Shown: in pieces, positions 16,291 to 24,369 of the stretch | Position numbering within the stretch: the stretch's first letter is position 1 | How the letters are laid out: each line of letters opens with the position of its first letter | The notes under the pieces: generated by a model | What the model saw: the letters and a program-made list of their open reading frames with translations, nothing else | What the model was told of the DNA's origin: nothing | The model's database searches: none | IMG/VR virus record: IMGVR_UViG_3300030020_001035 | Location: 1 to 45,399 of that record | Length of the DNA stretch: 45,399 nucleotides | Strand: one strand, 5' to 3' | Source: a virus | Position numbers and translations under genes: made by a program

Positions 16291-16922
16291 TCTGCCTCCA
16301 GAAGACTGATTAGATCTTGCGTTTGGCCACCGCTATCTTTTTTGCTTTCCATAAGAGAAATCATTGCCTTGTAAACATCGATTGTCATATGTACGTCGCC
16401 CTTAGCTTCATGGGCTTCACGCTTTGCGATTCCAAAGAATTCTACCAAACTCTTAAGAGTACCGATATCCGAGGGCAACCATCCACATCTTTTCAAGAAT
16501 AACGATGCTGTCTTTGTGTCTTCTACATTGTAACTAAAAAGGCCGTTCCATTCATTTTTTGGAATGATATGTTCCCAAATAAAATCCAAATCAAAAGCCA
16601 CATTCTGGCCGAGCACAATCAAATTACTATGACGACCAGTTTTTTTAAGGAATGGCGTGACAAAATCAATAATTTTAGTTTTTGCTTCTTTATATGTTAT
16701 CGTATTGGGATCGTTTAGATGGGCCTTAATATCAATTTTATTGACCTTTAAAGCGCCCTCATCTGCTGTGGGATTTCTATCATTGGGTTTAAGTTTTAGA
16801 TCTAATTCAGCTATGACCTTAAGATTTTCATCAGTTAAGGCCATGAACAGAGTTAGGATATCTGCTTCTTTGGGATTTAGGCCGCCAGTTTCACTATCCA
16901 TGCAACAGAGGTAATTTGACAT
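16287..16922 (-). CDS. DnaQ-like 3'-5' exonuclease (DEDDh)
   Basis: From the ATG at 16922 the protein has 211 residues. Exo motifs are clear: D9 and E11 in MDSETGG, D111 in LGQNVAFDLDF, and H171 with D176 in EAHEAKGDVHM. It probably acts as the separate proofreading subunit for the DnaE polymerase encoded 0.8 kb downstream in the same operon. The longer frame starts with TTG at 16958, which lies inside the -35 box, so it is not the true start. The ATG sits 8 nt after the -10 box with no ribosome site, suggesting a leaderless mRNA. A further ATG at 16901 would cut into the catalytic motif. Confidence 0.85.
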   Translation of the reverse strand: MSNYLCCMDSETGGLNPKEADILTLFMALTDENLKVIAELDLKLKPNDRNPTADEGALKVNKIDIKAHLNDPNTITYKEAKTKIIDFVTPFLKKTGRHSNLIVLGQNVAFDLDFIWEHIIPKNEWNGLFSYNVEDTKTASLFLKRCGWLPSDIGTLKSLVEFFGIAKREAHEAKGDVHMTIDVYKAMISLMESKKDSGGQTQDLISLLEAE

Positions 16923-16930
16923 ACCATAAT

Positions 16931-16958
16931 AGTATATGGTATTTTGGCTTAAAGTCAA
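16931..16958 (-). promoter_or_regulatory. promoter of the exonuclease/DnaE operon, leaderless type
   Basis: TTGACT (16953-16958) and TATACT (16931-16936) have a 16-bp spacer. Only 8 nt separate the -10 box from the ATG at 16922, and no ribosome site fits between. It probably drives the exonuclease, the two small genes and DnaE. Confidence 0.65.
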
Positions 16959-16961
16959 TAT

Positions 16962-17162
16962 CTATTTATTAAGCATTTTTTCTCGAAGGATTACAACTGA
17001 TTCCTGGTATAGTTTTTCGACTTCTTCTTCTGAAAGTAAAAGGAGTCGCCCAATGGTTGTATTTTCTGGTGGATTTTCCATTTTTGCTAAAAATCTTTTG
17101 ATGCTATTCCCGAACTTTGGAGAATGGATGAAATCATCTTCTTCTCTTACTTTTTTTTCCAT
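16962..17162 (-). CDS. hypothetical protein of 66 residues
   Basis: The ATG at 17162 lies 1 nt after the stop of the coiled-coil gene upstream, so translation is probably coupled. The frame extends to 17216, but that part overlaps the upstream gene. The product is charged and helical, beginning MEKKVREEDDFIHSPKFG and containing RLLLLSEEEVEKLYQES. No family is recognised. Confidence 0.6.
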   Translation of the reverse strand: MEKKVREEDDFIHSPKFGNSIKRFLAKMENPPENTTIGRLLLLSEEEVEKLYQESVVILREKMLNK

Positions 17163-17163
17163 T

Positions 17164-17553
17164 TCACTTCTTTCCACGTTTAACTCCAAAAATGGCTCGC
17201 ACGACATTATCCTCATTTGAGTTTAATAGTCTCATGTAGTCCCTTCTAAATTTTACTATGATTTCCTTAACACGATCAAGACCTTGGACGGATTTACTAT
17301 GGTCACTCGTAATAAGGTTAAGACGATTTGTGACTTTGGTTAATTCTCTCTTAGATTTCCCGTACTCATGAGCAAGCGGAATTACACCAACTCTTTTATG
17401 GAATTCTAGATTTTGTTCTAATTCTATTTTTTGTTTATTTAATATATTGATTTCTTTGGATAACTGATCAATATTGGTCTGAATAGACTTCTGGCTTGTT
17501 TCAGCAGTTTTTATTTCTTTATCTAATTTGTCAAGTTCTTCGGCTTTATTCAC
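17164..17553 (-). CDS. coiled-coil protein of 129 residues
   Basis: The start is GTG at 17553 with AGGA at good spacing. Residues 3-55 show heptad-like repeats of Leu, Ile and charged residues (DKLDKEIKTAETSQKSIQTN and onward), typical of a coiled coil. The C-terminal end is basic (FGVKRGKK). It has its own promoter with a perfect extended -10 element (17577-17585) and is followed directly by the 66-residue gene. Function is unknown. Confidence 0.65.
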   Translation of the reverse strand: MNKAEELDKLDKEIKTAETSQKSIQTNIDQLSKEINILNKQKIELEQNLEFHKRVGVIPLAHEYGKSKRELTKVTNRLNLITSDHSKSVQGLDRVKEIIVKFRRDYMRLLNSNEDNVVRAIFGVKRGKK

Positions 17554-17576
17554 GAAATCGTCCTATCCTTAGACAG

Positions 17577-17585
17577 ATTATATCA
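17577..17585 (-). promoter_or_regulatory. extended -10 promoter
   Basis: On the minus strand the element reads TGA-TATAAT, a perfect extended -10 box. No good -35 box lies 17 bp upstream, as expected for extended -10 promoters. The transcript would start near 17570 and carry a short leader with an AAGGATAGGA ribosome site. Confidence 0.55.
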
Positions 17586-17592
17586 TGAAAAG

Positions 17593-18417
17593 TTAAGTTC
17601 TAATAGTTTTAGCTCTAATAGTTTCGTTTTTTTCTTTTGAAAGCAAATTCTTACGACTTCTGGTTTCAGACCCGCACTTAGAGCACTTAAATCGTTGGTA
17701 TTTGGCAGTTGCAGTATAAAAGTACCCATTTCTTTGGAATTCTTTGCTACCACACTTACAGGTAATTTCATGGTCTTCTCTGTAAATATCGAAATTAATT
17801 GAATTATCCCATGGAATTAACTTATGATACAGTTCTTCCAAGGATAAGACATCGTATTTATTGTATTTTTGCATTTCTCTCCAGGCATCTTTGTTCCCAG
17901 ATAAGCATTCTTTCCATAGTTCAAAGCCTGAATATTTACGTTTTGTTTGTTTTTTGTATTTAACGCAAAGTTTATCCGACATATATTCTAGTTTGTTACT
18001 AGTAAAACCAAAATATCTCTTAGCTATTTGAAAAGTGTCTATATGTTTATAAGAACTTGGAGGTTGCATTCCATTAAGAACGAACCGTGCATTTAATTTT
18101 TTACTGTCAAATTTAACCCCATTTTGGGTAATGACAATATCTGCTTCATCAAGAAGTTTCCAAATGCCCTCTAATATTTTCTTATCGTTAGTTAGAACTT
18201 TTTCTTTAGATTGGTCCATGTACATTATTTTGGAATGGGGACCATAAAGTCGTTTTCGGTCTTCGGACTGCAGCCATTTTGCTGACCAACTAAGAAGATG
18301 CCAATCCTGTTTAATTTGATTCAGACCAACATTTTGATCCCAAATACTCCAAACATAGGCCAACATTGGCGCGGTCTCAATATCAAATATTAAAATTTTT
18401 GGTCCGTCTTTTTTCAT
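17593..18417 (-). CDS. DEDDy-type exonuclease with zinc ribbon
   Basis: The 274-residue protein has an RNase H-like fold with D12 and E14 in IFDIETAP, D104 in ITQNGVKFD, and Y185 with D189 in the final YxxxD motif. A C-terminal zinc ribbon follows (C220, C222, C245, C248), ending in a basic tail. This layout resembles the RNase_H_2/PolB-exonuclease-like family common in large phages. Its target may be 3' ends of DNA or RNA. It is the second DEDD enzyme in the window. An AAGG ribosome site precedes the ATG, and a strong hairpin lies in its leader (18433-18467). Confidence 0.75.
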   Translation of the reverse strand: MKKDGPKILIFDIETAPMLAYVWSIWDQNVGLNQIKQDWHLLSWSAKWLQSEDRKRLYGPHSKIMYMDQSKEKVLTNDKKILEGIWKLLDEADIVITQNGVKFDSKKLNARFVLNGMQPPSSYKHIDTFQIAKRYFGFTSNKLEYMSDKLCVKYKKQTKRKYSGFELWKECLSGNKDAWREMQKYNKYDVLSLEELYHKLIPWDNSINFDIYREDHEITCKCGSKEFQRNGYFYTATAKYQRFKCSKCGSETRSRKNLLSKEKNETIRAKTIRT

Positions 18418-18432
18418 GATTTAGCCTTCTTA

Positions 18433-18467
18433 AATAAGGGTAAAACCGTCCATGTTTTACCCTTATT
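18433..18467 (-). promoter_or_regulatory. 14-bp perfect hairpin between operon genes
   Basis: Two perfect 14-bp arms (18433-18446 and 18454-18467) enclose a 7-nt loop, in the gap between the 259-residue gene and the zinc-ribbon exonuclease. On the minus strand the hairpin is followed by TTTAAG, without a proper U-run, so it is either a weak terminator or an RNA processing or attenuation element. It ends 15 nt before the exonuclease start codon and does not cover the ribosome site. Confidence 0.6.
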
Positions 18468-18488
18468 ATTTGTGTTGTAGGAGTCAGA

Positions 18489-19268
18489 TTAATTCTGACC
18501 TGGAGTGCTCGGAGCAGATAGTTCGGCTTCGGGTTGTCCATGAAAACTTAATCCAAAAGCTACCGGAGTTTCTTGTGGAAGACTGTTTTGTGCTGGGGCT
18601 GCAGGTGTTGCTGCTTGAGGAGTTTGGGTTGGAGCAGGAGTCTCATCGGCTGGCGCTGCTGATTGGGCAGAAGTATCGCTACTTGCTTGATCTGTAGGGG
18701 CCTGAGTCTCTGCAGCGGGAGCGGGAGCATTTTGAGCAGCACCTGGATTGTCTACCAAAGTGTAGATTTCAAGAATCTTAGCGCTATACTTTCCTTCACC
18801 AAAAGAAACTGTATCTCCAACTTTCTTACCAGTCAAGGTAGCTTGGGTATCCGCATCTTGAGAATCTAAACGGAATTGAATTCGTGGATTCGCAATTGTT
18901 CCATCTAGATTTTGCTCTTCGCAAACCAAGTAACTTGTGGCAGACACTTCATCTGCTGGAGTTAAATTTCCTCGGCTGATATATTCTTGGACTTGAGTTT
19001 TTAAATCCTCAACATTCATTTGAATTACTAGGGCCGATACATTAGAGGCAGAAATTCCAGACTCTTCTTTTGCTGTCTGAATAATTGCTTCGGTTTTTTT
19101 GTTTAGTAGGCGTAAAGCATCCCGTACCAAAACCATATCCCTTTGGGTTCCTAATAGGGATTTAACGGCCCCATCTAGAGATCCTACGGATTGATATAGC
19201 ATTGACACCACTCGTTCAAGATCTTCAATTTTTTGACCAGCAGTTCGTGTATCTTTGTTATCTGACAT
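18489..19268 (-). CDS. coiled-coil protein with GreA-like domain and low-complexity tail
   Basis: The 259-residue protein has a helical N-terminal region (about 8-110) with heptad patterns. A short domain follows, reading IQFRLDSQDADTQATL then TGKKVGDTVSF and AKILEIYTLV (about 128-172), resembling the FKBP-like C-terminal domain of GreA/GreB. After that come about 80 residues rich in Ala, Pro, Gln and Thr. If the Gre similarity is real, it could bind the RNA polymerase secondary channel. The acidic tip residues of Gre coiled coils are not obvious, so this is tentative. AAGGAG precedes the ATG. The tail resembles the linker of the SSB at 8791-9843. Confidence 0.45.
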   Translation of the reverse strand: MSDNKDTRTAGQKIEDLERVVSMLYQSVGSLDGAVKSLLGTQRDMVLVRDALRLLNKKTEAIIQTAKEESGISASNVSALVIQMNVEDLKTQVQEYISRGNLTPADEVSATSYLVCEEQNLDGTIANPRIQFRLDSQDADTQATLTGKKVGDTVSFGEGKYSAKILEIYTLVDNPGAAQNAPAPAAETQAPTDQASSDTSAQSAAPADETPAPTQTPQAATPAAPAQNSLPQETPVAFGLSFHGQPEAELSAPSTPGQN

Positions 19269-19299
19269 TTTATTTTTCTCCTTGTTTTTATTTATCTAC

Positions 19300-20172
19300 T
19301 TATTTATTACCAGAAATTAAATTTATGGTGTTTGCTACCGCACTAAATTGGTCAGCATGGGCCATATATCTAAGTTCTAATTCTTGGGGTGAAGGATGAG
19401 GAACAAGATTTGAAGGTAAGGCGGCTTTGTTTTTTGACCGTCTCTCAAGCGCTTGTTTATCATATTCCACTAATTCTTCCGGGGTCATTTCGTTAATTGG
19501 TTTTTTTAATAGCGAATCTCCTTCTGGATTTGATATTGCGGACTTAATAATTGGTTCACCTTTTTTAGGCTCTGGTCTTTTAGCAGGAGTTTGCGAAGAA
19601 CTTTTGGTTACTGGGCGTCGCTCAGGTGCTTTTAGTACAGGAGTAGTCTGTGGTCTAAGTTCACCGCTAATTGCGGTAATACCGTTCTTTTTAGGTTGTG
19701 GAACTGGTACTGGGGTATTTCGACTATATTCAACTTCTTCAGTGGCTCCCTTTGTGATCTTAGAAGCAAGCATTTTTAAGGCGCTAACTTCCATATCGTT
19801 AAATGGCGACGAAACAATGGTTTGTTGTTGCGTAGGTTGATCTTGGCGAATACCTAGCATGATTTCCAGTTTCTCTCTAACCAGACGACGAATCTCTCTT
19901 TGTACGTTTTTAATCGCACGAGGATCAGCGTTCGTTTGGGCAAAAATATCATTTTCAAGAATCATTTGATATAGACGACCCATCTCAAGGCGAAGATTTG
20001 CATCTGCCATGACTACAGAAATGTCATCTTCCTCTTCCTCATATACGTCAAAGTGTTCTTCTTGAATTTCAGATACAGCTTCTTCGTCTAACACCAAAGG
20101 TTCTGGCGCGATAGATTCGTAGGCTCTTATATTTGATTCCGTATTAATCGTTTTTTCCCAAAATCCACTCAT
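19300..20172 (-). CDS. hypothetical protein with disordered centre
   Basis: The 290-residue protein has an acidic N-terminal part (FDVYEEEEDDISVV), a helical part around LRLEMGRLYQMILEN and EIRRLVREKLEIML (60-105), and a long Pro/Lys/Thr-rich stretch (about 150-225). A short helical end follows. The composition suggests a scaffold or adaptor. The start overlaps the end of the RuvC-like gene by 4 nt. No family is recognised. Confidence 0.65.
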   Translation of the reverse strand: MSGFWEKTINTESNIRAYESIAPEPLVLDEEAVSEIQEEHFDVYEEEEDDISVVMADANLRLEMGRLYQMILENDIFAQTNADPRAIKNVQREIRRLVREKLEIMLGIRQDQPTQQQTIVSSPFNDMEVSALKMLASKITKGATEEVEYSRNTPVPVPQPKKNGITAISGELRPQTTPVLKAPERRPVTKSSSQTPAKRPEPKKGEPIIKSAISNPEGDSLLKKPINEMTPEELVEYDKQALERRSKNKAALPSNLVPHPSPQELELRYMAHADQFSAVANTINLISGNK

Positions 20173-20834
20173 AACTTATCTTTCTCTAAAAGTTCTTCTA
20201 TGGTCACTTCTTCAGACTTATTTTTATTAAGTCTTCTAAGATGTAGTGCGAACGCTAGTAAAAGTGCGTCGGCTTCATCTTCATTCTTTTTTCTAAGAGG
20301 CTCTCTCAAAAAAGAACCGAACACTTCATTTGCTCTCCTAATATTGATATGCTTCTTGGTTAACTTACCAACAATCTTACCGTTTATATCACGAGCTAAC
20401 TTGGTGCCATGTTTAGTCTTATAGGCCCTAACTTCCTTATTATGTTTAGATTCTTCTTTGGTCATTTTGCAGCCAACTTCACTTCTCCAAGCGCCCGTTA
20501 GTAAGTATATAGATTCTATATTATTCTCTTTTATGTATTTAGCAAGTAAAAAATGAGAATATTCTAAAATCTTTTGGCTATATACTGCTTTTGATCCCGC
20601 CACAGTTTCTTCTATGGCAAGCATATCAGGTCTAAATTTCTCTATAAGTCCTTCTATACCATTAAATACCAAATAGGCCCAATCAATAAAACATGATGGA
20701 TAAGGACCATTCGGTTGTGGAATTTGGGGAATCATACCGTAACCTTCCAATTCAATACCCACATCCGAACTTATTACTGAAGCCCAACCTGTTTTTGTGC
20801 TGAGATCAATACTAAGTATTCGTTTGGTATCCAT
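20169..20834 (-). CDS. ruvC: RuvC-like Holliday junction resolvase
   Basis: The 221-residue protein has the RNase H-fold acidic residues of RuvC: D10 in LSIDLSTKTGWA, E75 in MLAIEET, and D186 with D189 in NEDEADALLLA. It should cut four-way junctions arising during recombination-dependent replication and packaging. The insertion around 115-165 is basic (KHNKEVRAYKTKHG and onward). It follows the 43-residue membrane protein by 3 nt. T4 uses the unrelated endonuclease VII, so this is one more replacement in an otherwise T4-like recombination set. Confidence 0.8.
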   Translation of the reverse strand: MDTKRILSIDLSTKTGWASVISSDVGIELEGYGMIPQIPQPNGPYPSCFIDWAYLVFNGIEGLIEKFRPDMLAIEETVAGSKAVYSQKILEYSHFLLAKYIKENNIESIYLLTGAWRSEVGCKMTKEESKHNKEVRAYKTKHGTKLARDINGKIVGKLTKKHINIRRANEVFGSFLREPLRKKNEDEADALLLAFALHLRRLNKNKSEEVTIEELLEKDKL

Positions 20835-20837
20835 ATC

Positions 20838-20969
20838 CTATTTCTTAAACCTACGCAATTTAGTCGAAATTTGGTCGCTAATGTCGAGAATAGCTCCATA
20901 GGCTATAATTCCAACAAAAATTACTGGACTAAGAACATACATGAGCCTGATCTTAGTCCATTCTTTCAT
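20838..20969 (-). CDS. 43-residue single-span membrane protein
   Basis: A short frame with ATG at 20967-20969 and TAG at 20838-20840 fills the gap between two genes. The product begins MKEWTKIRLMYVLSPVIFVG, has one hydrophobic segment (about residues 10-29) and a basic end (TKLRRFKK). The stop lies 3 nt before the resolvase start. The ribosome site is weak. Function is unknown. Confidence 0.55.
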   Translation of the reverse strand: MKEWTKIRLMYVLSPVIFVGIIAYGAILDISDQISTKLRRFKK

Positions 20970-20978
20970 CTTAGCCAA

Positions 20979-21281
20979 TTAAGACTCGCCTTTTTCTTGG
21001 CGAAGTTTCACTGCAACACCGATAATTGCGTTCTGGCGAGCCTTTACTTCACGGAATCCAGAACTGAGGAGTTTAACATCATTCTTTGCTGCCGTATATT
21101 TATCGTTAGCTTCCAACTCCTCTTTGGTTTCTGAGATAGCCTGATTTGCTTGCGCAATACGTTTATTGATTTCAGGTACAGACATACCTTCTAGTTCTCG
21201 GAGAACATCCTCTCCATCTGTACCAATTTTCTTAGCCATTTTCTGCATTTCTGATAACGGTTGTTTTTTTGGACGACCCAT
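20979..21281 (-). CDS. small protein with AT-hook-like N-terminus
   Basis: The 100-residue protein starts MGRPKKQP, which contains the GRP core with flanking basic residues seen in AT-hooks. The rest is predicted to be a long helix or coiled coil (EINKRIAQANQAISETKEEL). It may bind AT-rich DNA, which is inference from the N-terminus only. It has an AAAGGA ribosome site and lies between a zinc-ribbon gene and the 43-residue membrane protein. Confidence 0.6.
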   Translation of the reverse strand: MGRPKKQPLSEMQKMAKKIGTDGEDVLRELEGMSVPEINKRIAQANQAISETKEELEANDKYTAAKNDVKLLSSGFREVKARQNAIIGVAVKLRQEKGES

Positions 21282-21282
21282 A

Positions 21283-21627
21283 TTATTTCCTTTCGATTAT
21301 TTCCCAGTTTTTACTGTCACTTTTGACATGTAACTCTCTATAAATACCCTGTGTATTTCTATAAATTTTATAATGAAGTTTGGTACTTGTTGGAATAGTA
21401 ATGGTTATTTTTTGGCCCTGATCACGCTGAAAATAATCATTTATGTTCTTTAAGGCGCTTTTAATATTTTGTTCTGCCAAATCAAGATAGAAATCATCAA
21501 CGCTAGCATTGTTGGGATTTTCTTCAATTTTACACTCTTCTATCTCCTTTTTGCATTTATTGCAAAAATAATACTGAAAAGTATTAAAGACTTTAAGTTC
21601 TCCCTGTTCTCCACATTTACATTTCAT
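21283..21627 (-). CDS. zinc-ribbon protein of 114 residues
   Basis: The N-terminal 30 residues form a probable zinc ribbon (MKCKCGEQG then YYFCNKCKKEIEEC), with Cys 3 and 5 pairing with Cys 22 and 25. The rest is alpha/beta, with a strand KITITIPTSTKLHYKIY. It could be a nucleic-acid-binding protein. It ends 2 nt before the AT-hook-like gene and begins 4 nt after its upstream neighbour. Confidence 0.6.
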   Translation of the reverse strand: MKCKCGEQGELKVFNTFQYYFCNKCKKEIEECKIEENPNNASVDDFYLDLAEQNIKSALKNINDYFQRDQGQKITITIPTSTKLHYKIYRNTQGIYRELHVKSDSKNWEIIERK

Positions 21628-21630
21628 AAA

Positions 21631-22011
21631 TCACCATCTTTTATCAGTAAAATCAAAACGGGCTAATCGTTTAAGCAAATTCTTTTCGTTTAACCAAGAA
21701 GTAAAAGCTTCTAAAAAACACAGATAGACAAAATAATTCTCTTCCACTTTCTTATTCGAAAGAAAGACCTCTGTCCCTAACCTTACGTAGTTTTGTTTTG
21801 CTATGCTAACCATATTTTCAAAGTCATCGTATTTAATCAGTGTGTCTTTTTGCGCGAGCGTTGTAAGTTCGATTTTAGTTAATGTAGATAGGCAGAGACG
21901 CTCTTTTTTCTGTTTTTCGTTAAACAGTAACTGTTCATCTAATTTATGCTCTGTAATAATCGCTTTCTTAATAATATTTAGTTCTTCTTCTGTCAATTCA
22001 AGTAGTATCAC
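21631..22011 (-). CDS. hypothetical protein of 126 residues
   Basis: The start is GTG at 22011 with GGGG about 6 nt upstream. The protein is mostly helical (LTEEELNIIKKAIITEHKL at the start) and contains no recognised motif. It follows the SbcC-like gene with a 12-nt gap, so it is probably translated from the same mRNA. Confidence 0.6.
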   Translation of the reverse strand: MILLELTEEELNIIKKAIITEHKLDEQLLFNEKQKKERLCLSTLTKIELTTLAQKDTLIKYDDFENMVSIAKQNYVRLGTEVFLSNKKVEENYFVYLCFLEAFTSWLNEKNLLKRLARFDFTDKRW

Positions 22012-22023
22012 CGTAACCCCATA

Positions 22024-24363
22024 TTATTGCTGAATAATCTTACTAGTCAAACCATCTCTCACCACTAAAATTCTATTTTCAATGGATTCAGACACTATAG
22101 GATTATGTTCTACTAAAAATAGTTTTTTGTCAACACTATATTCTCTAAGCATCTCTAATGCATCCTGGATGCAGGTGGTATCTAGCCCATTGAAACCCTC
22201 ATCGATAATATACATCCCAATACCCTTACCGGTAGTCTCTTCAATGAATTTAATGATACTTAAATCTACGCACATGTCACAACTAGATCTTTCGCCCCCA
22301 GAAAGCGATTTAAGAGGCACTCCAATTTCACCGTCCATACTAACCATACAGACGACTTCTTCCTTAACCTTGCCTTCCTTGGTCTCCTTGGTGCCCTCAA
22401 ACTGTATAGTGGCATTGGACATATTAGGGATTAGCCTAATAAGCCTTGTGGCCTTATCGCCAATAGACTCTAGGGCATCATCGAATGAACAGGATAAGTG
22501 GCTTTTTATAGCTTTCTTGGATTCTTCTACGATCTCGATTTCTTCTTGGATAGAAACTAAATCAGTTGATTTTTGAGTCACGATATGCGCGTAATCGACG
22601 AATTGGGTATTGAGTTTGACTGAAGAATCTAAATATCTTTTAAGTTCTGCTTCAAACGATCTAATTTTAAGTTCGGCCATCTCACGGTCTGAAAGAGCCT
22701 TATTCTTTTGTTCTAAAAACGCCTTGATGTTTGGTTCATGTTTTTCCACCAGTTGAGTTTGTTTTCTTGCAAATTCAGCAAGTATTTCTTGATTTTTAGT
22801 GTTTTCTTTAGATTGATGATCTCGCTCTTGTTGGCGAAACGCTTGAAGTTCTTTTTCTTTAAGTTCAGATTGTCCTTTAAGTTCCAATACTTCTGGAATA
22901 ACTTTAGGGGTACCGTCCAATCTCAATTGAACGATTTGTGCTTTGAGACCAGAAACTTCTGGGATTTCTTTAGGAGTTGAGTCTAATCTTAATTGAGCGA
23001 TCTTATTTGTCAGATCATTGATTTCTGGTACTGTACGCGGACCAACTTCCAAAAGAAGAACTGCGTGTTGTTCATTCAGACTTGCTTTGGTCTTTTGGGC
23101 TTCAGCGCCAGCAAGGACTGTTGCCCTGTGCTCTCCTAATTTATTAAGGATCTCTGCTTCTTTGGTCTTAACGGACTCTGTAATCCATCCCTGTTCACAG
23201 GTGGGGCAAATTGAGGCCCTAATCTTATTTAATTCCACAGCCAACTTCTTGGCCTCTTCTTTAGCCTGGTCGCCTTTTTGAACCAAATTTGAGGCTTTAT
23301 TGTATTCGAGTCTATTGGTAGAAATCTTAGCATTGATTTCCGCTTGTCTATTTTGCTCAATTTTCTGTAAATTGGAGATTTCCAATTGTGAAGAAGTTAT
23401 TTTGTTCCTAACTTCAGACTGTCTTGAAGATTCCGAAAACTCTAGATCACCTATTTTCTTTGAAATCTGTTCGATCTGACTTTTGACTTCAGATTGTCTT
23501 GAAAGTTCGGCAGATTCTAAGGCACTCGTCTTTTTTTGAATTTCCTTGATCTCGACTTCGGCCTTTTCTATTGAACTTCTGTCAAAAGGAGACACTGATG
23601 TTATGGGTCTAGACCGTTCCAGTTCCATTTTTTCGTTGTGATAAGCACTCGCCGCGATATCATATCGGTCAGTAGCGTTGAGGTGTTCAATCTTTAGCAA
23701 CTCGATGTAATCTGCATTAAAAGACGGTTTAGGGGTCTCTCCAAGGCTATTTAGGGCATTTCTTGATGCCTCAAGCCCCATTCTATTAGATTCGACTTCT
23801 GATTTAAGAGAAATCTCTTTACTAGATAGGTTTTTGAGGATATCGTCCAGTTTCAGGATTTTCTTTTGCTCATCTTCTAATTTCAAGCAACTCGTTAGAA
23901 ACTTGTGGACATCGGATGGTCCCATGTCCAAGAAAAATCCTCCCTCGCCCTGTCTTTTATGGAGAATCTTTCTAAATAGATCTCTAGGCATACCTAGAAT
24001 TTCATCTAACTTTTCTTCAGTAATTTTAGAGCTACCGGTAGTTACCTGATCGCCTACTGTAATCGATAACTTCGATTTGTTCCGTTCAATTATGACTGGA
24101 GTGCCATCCCAATCGTATTCGCCAGTAGTAGAAATGGAGTCTTTTGTTAGCCTAGATTGTAGGAGAGATGTGGACAGGTCATTCAGGCCCAGGTTATACT
24201 CTAATACTCTAAATAGAGTAGTCTTGCCACTTCCAGAAGATCCACCAGTGTTATTGTTCTTGGCGTCAACTTGAATGAAGGAACCGAGAGCGGTAAAGTC
24301 CAGAACTTGTTCTTCTACGAATCTACCTACAGCTTTAAATTTTAGTTTTTTTGGTATAAGCAC
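22024..24363 (-). CDS. sbcC: SbcC/Rad50 (T4 gp46)-like recombination ATPase
   Basis: The 779-residue protein has Walker A GSGKTT (44-49), long coiled-coil arms, a zinc hook ICPTCE (about 383-387), the ABC signature SLSGGE (about 686-691) and Walker B with MYIIDEGFNGLD (about 713-724). It pairs with the SbcD-like phosphoesterase at 26691-27674 to resect DNA ends for recombination. Each arm carries imperfect tandem repeats (25- and 23-residue periods) on either side of the hook. The start codon is GTG. The -10 box of its promoter ends 6 nt upstream and there is no Shine-Dalgarno sequence, so the mRNA is probably leaderless. Confidence 0.9.
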   Translation of the reverse strand: MLIPKKLKFKAVGRFVEEQVLDFTALGSFIQVDAKNNNTGGSSGSGKTTLFRVLEYNLGLNDLSTSLLQSRLTKDSISTTGEYDWDGTPVIIERNKSKLSITVGDQVTTGSSKITEEKLDEILGMPRDLFRKILHKRQGEGGFFLDMGPSDVHKFLTSCLKLEDEQKKILKLDDILKNLSSKEISLKSEVESNRMGLEASRNALNSLGETPKPSFNADYIELLKIEHLNATDRYDIAASAYHNEKMELERSRPITSVSPFDRSSIEKAEVEIKEIQKKTSALESAELSRQSEVKSQIEQISKKIGDLEFSESSRQSEVRNKITSSQLEISNLQKIEQNRQAEINAKISTNRLEYNKASNLVQKGDQAKEEAKKLAVELNKIRASICPTCEQGWITESVKTKEAEILNKLGEHRATVLAGAEAQKTKASLNEQHAVLLLEVGPRTVPEINDLTNKIAQLRLDSTPKEIPEVSGLKAQIVQLRLDGTPKVIPEVLELKGQSELKEKELQAFRQQERDHQSKENTKNQEILAEFARKQTQLVEKHEPNIKAFLEQKNKALSDREMAELKIRSFEAELKRYLDSSVKLNTQFVDYAHIVTQKSTDLVSIQEEIEIVEESKKAIKSHLSCSFDDALESIGDKATRLIRLIPNMSNATIQFEGTKETKEGKVKEEVVCMVSMDGEIGVPLKSLSGGERSSCDMCVDLSIIKFIEETTGKGIGMYIIDEGFNGLDTTCIQDALEMLREYSVDKKLFLVEHNPIVSESIENRILVVRDGLTSKIIQQ
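22885..23036 (-). repeat. 69-bp imperfect tandem repeat within the SbcC gene
   Basis: Copies start near 22888, 22957 and 23026 (the third partial). Each encodes about 23 residues of the pattern TPKxIPEVxxLKxQI followed by QLRLD, on the C-terminal arm of the coiled coil. The copies are clearly diverged in DNA, so this looks like old protein-level duplication. Confidence 0.6.
23335..23510 (-). repeat. 75-bp imperfect tandem repeat within the SbcC gene
   Basis: Three copies with a 75-bp period (near 23335, 23410 and 23485) encode a 25-residue unit beginning RQSEV or RQAEI, on the N-terminal arm of the SbcC coiled coil. With the 69-bp repeat on the other arm, it suggests arm length has grown by duplication. 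Confidence 0.6.
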
Positions 24364-24369
24364 TTTGTA

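Noticed and set aside
17583-17771. A 62-codon minus-strand frame
   Set aside because: It overlaps the zinc-ribbon end of the DEDDy exonuclease in another frame and has no ribosome site.
18433-18467. The 14-bp hairpin as a standard Rho-independent terminator
   Set aside because: Neither strand has a proper U-run after the stem, and the genes on both sides look like one operon.
22082-22576. A 164-codon plus-strand frame
   Set aside because: It lies wholly opposite the SbcC ATPase motifs, has no ribosome site and resembles no protein.
22885-23510. The repeats as a CRISPR array
   Set aside because: The units are imperfect, in frame, without spacers, and encode heptad-like protein sequence of SbcC.
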